From Oxytricha trifallax (lineage: Eukaryota; Ciliophora; Spirotrichea; Sporadotrichida; Oxytrichidae): 64,000 bases of DNA. Below, piece by piece: positions 61,144 through 64,000 of this stretch (its first letter is position 1; each line of letters starts with the position of its first letter). The stretch is taken from assembly GCA_000711775.1 (NCBI GenBank), contig ARYC01000530.1, positions 81,611 to 145,610 on the forward strand. The letters run 5' to 3'. The notes under the pieces are model-generated. The model ran no database searches. It was given only the letters and a program-made list of their open reading frames with translations, and was not told the origin of the DNA. A program made the translations under genes and the position numbers.

Positions 61144-61767
61144 TTTAGCTATGAGGTAGTATCTTCCCCCCCATAATGTATATTTTTCTTTTTGTAGTAT
61201 GATAGAGCTTTAACGCTAAGTAATAGTAGCAGATGAACATGGAATGTGCGAGAAATAGTTTTAGAGCTATGGCTCATCAAAGTTTCATTTTTATATATAA
61301 AAATCATTATAAATTTTACAAAAATTTTCAAATTTTTCACAAGATTCAATTTCTCCAAAATAAATGATTTTAGCAGTTGTAAAATATGTTAACAAATTCT
61401 ATTTAATTTAATATAATTATATAAAGCGATTTAAAAATTATTTTAACTTTCATTTAAGATTTCATAAGGACTATAAAAGTTCACTATATATAATTATATT
61501 AAATTATATAGAATTTGTTAACATATTTTACAACTGCTAAAATCATTTATTTTGGAGAAATTGAATCTTGTGAAAAATTTGAAAATTTTTGTAAAATTTA
61601 TAATGATTTTTATATATAAAAAGTGACTTTGATGAGGCCATAGCTCCAAAACTATTGCTCGCACATTCCATGTTCATCTGCTACTATTACTCAGCGTCAA
61701 AAACTCTATCAGACTACAAAATGAAAAGTATACATTAGGGGGGGGAAGATACTACCTCATAGCTAAA
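61144..61767. mobile_element. 624-bp foldback element with C/G-run ends
   Basis: Two inverted arms of about 280 bp, highly similar, surround a spacer of about 60 bp (61425-61485). The ends read TTTAGCTATGAGGTAGTATC followed by CTTCCCCCCC, and the inverse with GGGGGGGG at 61739-61746. Further shared blocks include CATGGAATGTGCGAG and AAAATATGTTAACAAATTC. The 69-codon frame inside the left arm is a by-product. It is unrelated to the TATTGTAGG foldback family. No clear target duplication. Confidence 0.8.
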
Positions 61768-63479
61768 CCTTTTTGTAAAGTTAACTTTTAATTTTATCTC
61801 TCCTATAATCAAGAATCACTATTGAAATAGATTATCTCAAATCTTAATTGAAAATTTTAGATAAATATCAATATGATTATTTTATAAAGATTTTTTATTT
61901 TACTTTTATATTTTCAATAAATATACTCAAATAATTATTCAAAACTATACCATAACTTGCTTCATTAAGTCAGTCTAAATGTGTAGAACATTATCTATGA
62001 TAACAAATCAATTTTTTAAGACATTTTTTATGAAATAAATATGTTTGAATTATCCTACTGAATTGATTTCGTATCTCAAAATTAACATATTGCTCAAAAG
62101 TCAAAGGTCAGTTTAAGAATTAATCAGACTGAACTTCAAAAACTGAAAATAAATTGTTATGACTTTTTTTACTAAATTTTTTAAGCCTTTAATGGCATTT
62201 TAGGTAACATTTAATATTATCCTAAATTTTAATATTTATTTTCTTGAGAAATCAAAGGCAGAATTACCCATTTGGATCATTATAGGCCAAAATTAAAATT
62301 TACCATGTCCTTTTAATCACGATGACAACTAAAAATGCATCTTACTGTAAGTATACATCAAAGAAAGCATTAAAATCAAACAACGATATGGCAAGATCGA
62401 ATGTATGATATGTATAATAACTTCTATATTCCTTATTATACGAAATATCTTATATTATTTTAGACTCTACATTTGGTATTATCGGTGAAGACTGAGTTTT
62501 ACTATCATTTTTCCATTTCATCAATTGGCTTTTATCATTCTTTATTAAAATTGTAGATGACAAAGCTGATAAAAATCCAAAAACCAAAGAAATCATGTGT
62601 TTTTTTTAAAAGTATCTTTTTTTTCCCAATTCTTTTTCTGGAAATTTTTCAGATTTGCCAAAGAAATAAAATTCTTTTTCTAAAAATCTGATTGCACCAT
62701 TCATGTTGACCATAGTATTTCTGGTTATTTAAGAAACAAGAAATCTCATTTTCAAAATTTATATATATCATTTGACCATTCCTAAGGGTTCATTGGAAGC
62801 TTAAAATAATCCATCTATAATCAAAATGAAAACAAAATAACTTGGTACAATCAAGTTTTAACTAAGTGATCTATAATTTTAGGAAATCTCATAGAATTTT
62901 ATTTTGTAAGATAGTCTTTTTAACCGGAATTAGTATATTCAGATATAAATTAAACGATAAAGGTAAACTCATAATAGAGAAGAATTAATTGAATACCAAT
63001 AGAGCTTTACTAGAAAAAGCAAAAATAATCACATGCAAACCTCTAATAGAAACTCCTTAACAGATTAAGAGAAGGAATATTTATAAAATAAAAATAAATG
63101 AGCAGAAAGATAACTAATAAAAATCAATACCTTATATACTTAATAATATAAAATGACAAAGAGGATCTGAGAAAAAAGATAAATATTAAAATTGAAGAAA
63201 TCAAAATATACAATGACACAATATCAAATAATCTTTGTTCTTGGGATATATAAAGTATTTTTGCTTAAATCGGGAGAAAAAAAAATAATTATTATTCATA
63301 AATATCAATTTAGGGATTTGAAAAAAATTTATCTCTTGATAATATAGTTATAAAAAAGAAATTTATTAAAAATAATTACCATTTATGCTCTTAAAAATTG
63401 TTTTTATGAAAAAAAATTAAAACATACATATTTAAAAAGGTTATTCATAAGATCTAAATAACTATCTGATATTAAATTA
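61768..63479. other. AT-rich noncoding stretch
   Basis: Simple AT-rich sequence up to the minisatellite; no supportable gene. Confidence 0.4.
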
Positions 63480-63481
63480 AA

Positions 63482-64000
63482 ATATTGGATTATTTGATGA
63501 TTTCCAGTTGATCTATGGTGTATTCATCAGTTCTGCTTATTTTTCTCATTTTTTATATAAATATGGATTATTTGATGATTTCCAGTTGATCTATGTGTTA
63601 TTCATGAGTTCTGGGCTTATTTTTTTCTCATTTTTTATATAAAATTTGGATTATTGATGATTTCTATTTCATCAATGGTGTATTCAGCAATTCTCTTGTT
63701 TTTTCACATTTTATTGTTAAAATATTAGATTATTTTATGATTTCTATTTCATCTATGGTGTATTCAGCAATTCTCTTGTTTTTTCACATTTTATTGTTAA
63801 AATATTAGATTATTTTATGATTTCTATTTCATCTATGGTGTATTCAGCAATTCTCTTGTTTTTTCACATTTTATTGTTAAAATATTAGATTATTTTATGA
63901 TTTCTATTTCATCTATGGTGTATTCAGCAATTCTCTTGTTTTTTCACATTTTATTGTTAAAATATTAGATTATTTTATGATTTCTATTTCATCTATGGTG
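63482..64000. repeat. 80-bp tandem minisatellite running off the window
   Basis: From about 63640 on, units of exactly 80 bp (anchor AATATTAGATTATTTTATGA at 63721, 63801, 63881 and 63961) are nearly identical. The first two units (63482 and about 63562) are diverged (CCAGTTGATC instead of CTATTTCATC). Older units thus lie at the outer edge and homogeneous ones further in, continuing past 64000. Confidence 0.95.

Noticed and set aside
61149..61358. 69-codon frame in the foldback arm
   Set aside because: The arm is a structural inverted repeat; the mirrored arm does not keep the frame, so coding is unlikely.
63482..64000. CRISPR array
   Set aside because: Units are continuous 80-bp tandem copies with no unique spacers, in a eukaryotic context.

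Overview
The window reads as germline (micronuclear) DNA of a spirotrich ciliate, most likely Oxytricha or a close relative. Three things support this. (1) Recognisable coding stretches stay open only if TAA and TAG are read as glutamine and TGA is the sole stop. (2) Transposons of the TBE (telomere-bearing element) family are present, with C4A4 telomere-like tips and remnants of all three known TBE genes (42-kDa transposase, 22-kDa ORF, 57-kDa zinc finger-kinase). (3) The rest is very AT-rich, gene-poor and full of decayed mobile DNA, as expected for sequence removed when the somatic nucleus forms. Naming the genus is an inference from TBE, not a database match.

Layout. 1-2770: right part of one TBE, cut by the window edge. 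3531-5077: 1.55-kb inverted-repeat element with a probable 8-bp target duplication. 8337-9585 (minus): decayed acidic/basic ORF, next to a transposase-like fragment (9922-10085) whose homologue lies at 22703-23077. 17848-18525: two small clean ORFs, perhaps macronuclear-destined. 24312-51525: apparently one second TBE split inside its 22-kDa gene by about 23.2 kb. Its left half (tip, transposase, 3' part of 22-kDa) lies at 24312-25840 and its right half (5' part of 22-kDa, 57-kDa gene, tip) at 49052-51525, in the same orientation, with only about 18 bp of the gene missing between the breakpoints. A roughly 270-bp direct repeat borders both inner edges.

The material inside that split TBE is itself layered. 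It holds two copies of a 0.64-0.77-kb GC-richer repeat, a 267-bp inverted-repeat element with AAAACCCC tips, an ABC-transporter ATPase fragment, a decayed LINE (about 34.3-40.7 kb, endonuclease plus reverse transcriptase) carrying a near-perfect 419-bp foldback and an AT-rich insertion, a diverged second foldback copy, several ORF remnants and a small inverted-repeat element at 46974-47649.

51526-64000 is mostly AT-rich sequence with a few short coding-like ORFs, a 624-bp foldback with G/C-run ends, and an 80-bp minisatellite from about 63480 to the window end. Almost every protein-coding trace has frameshifts or in-frame TGA. Macronuclear-destined segments cannot be proven without the somatic genome; candidates are flagged as such.
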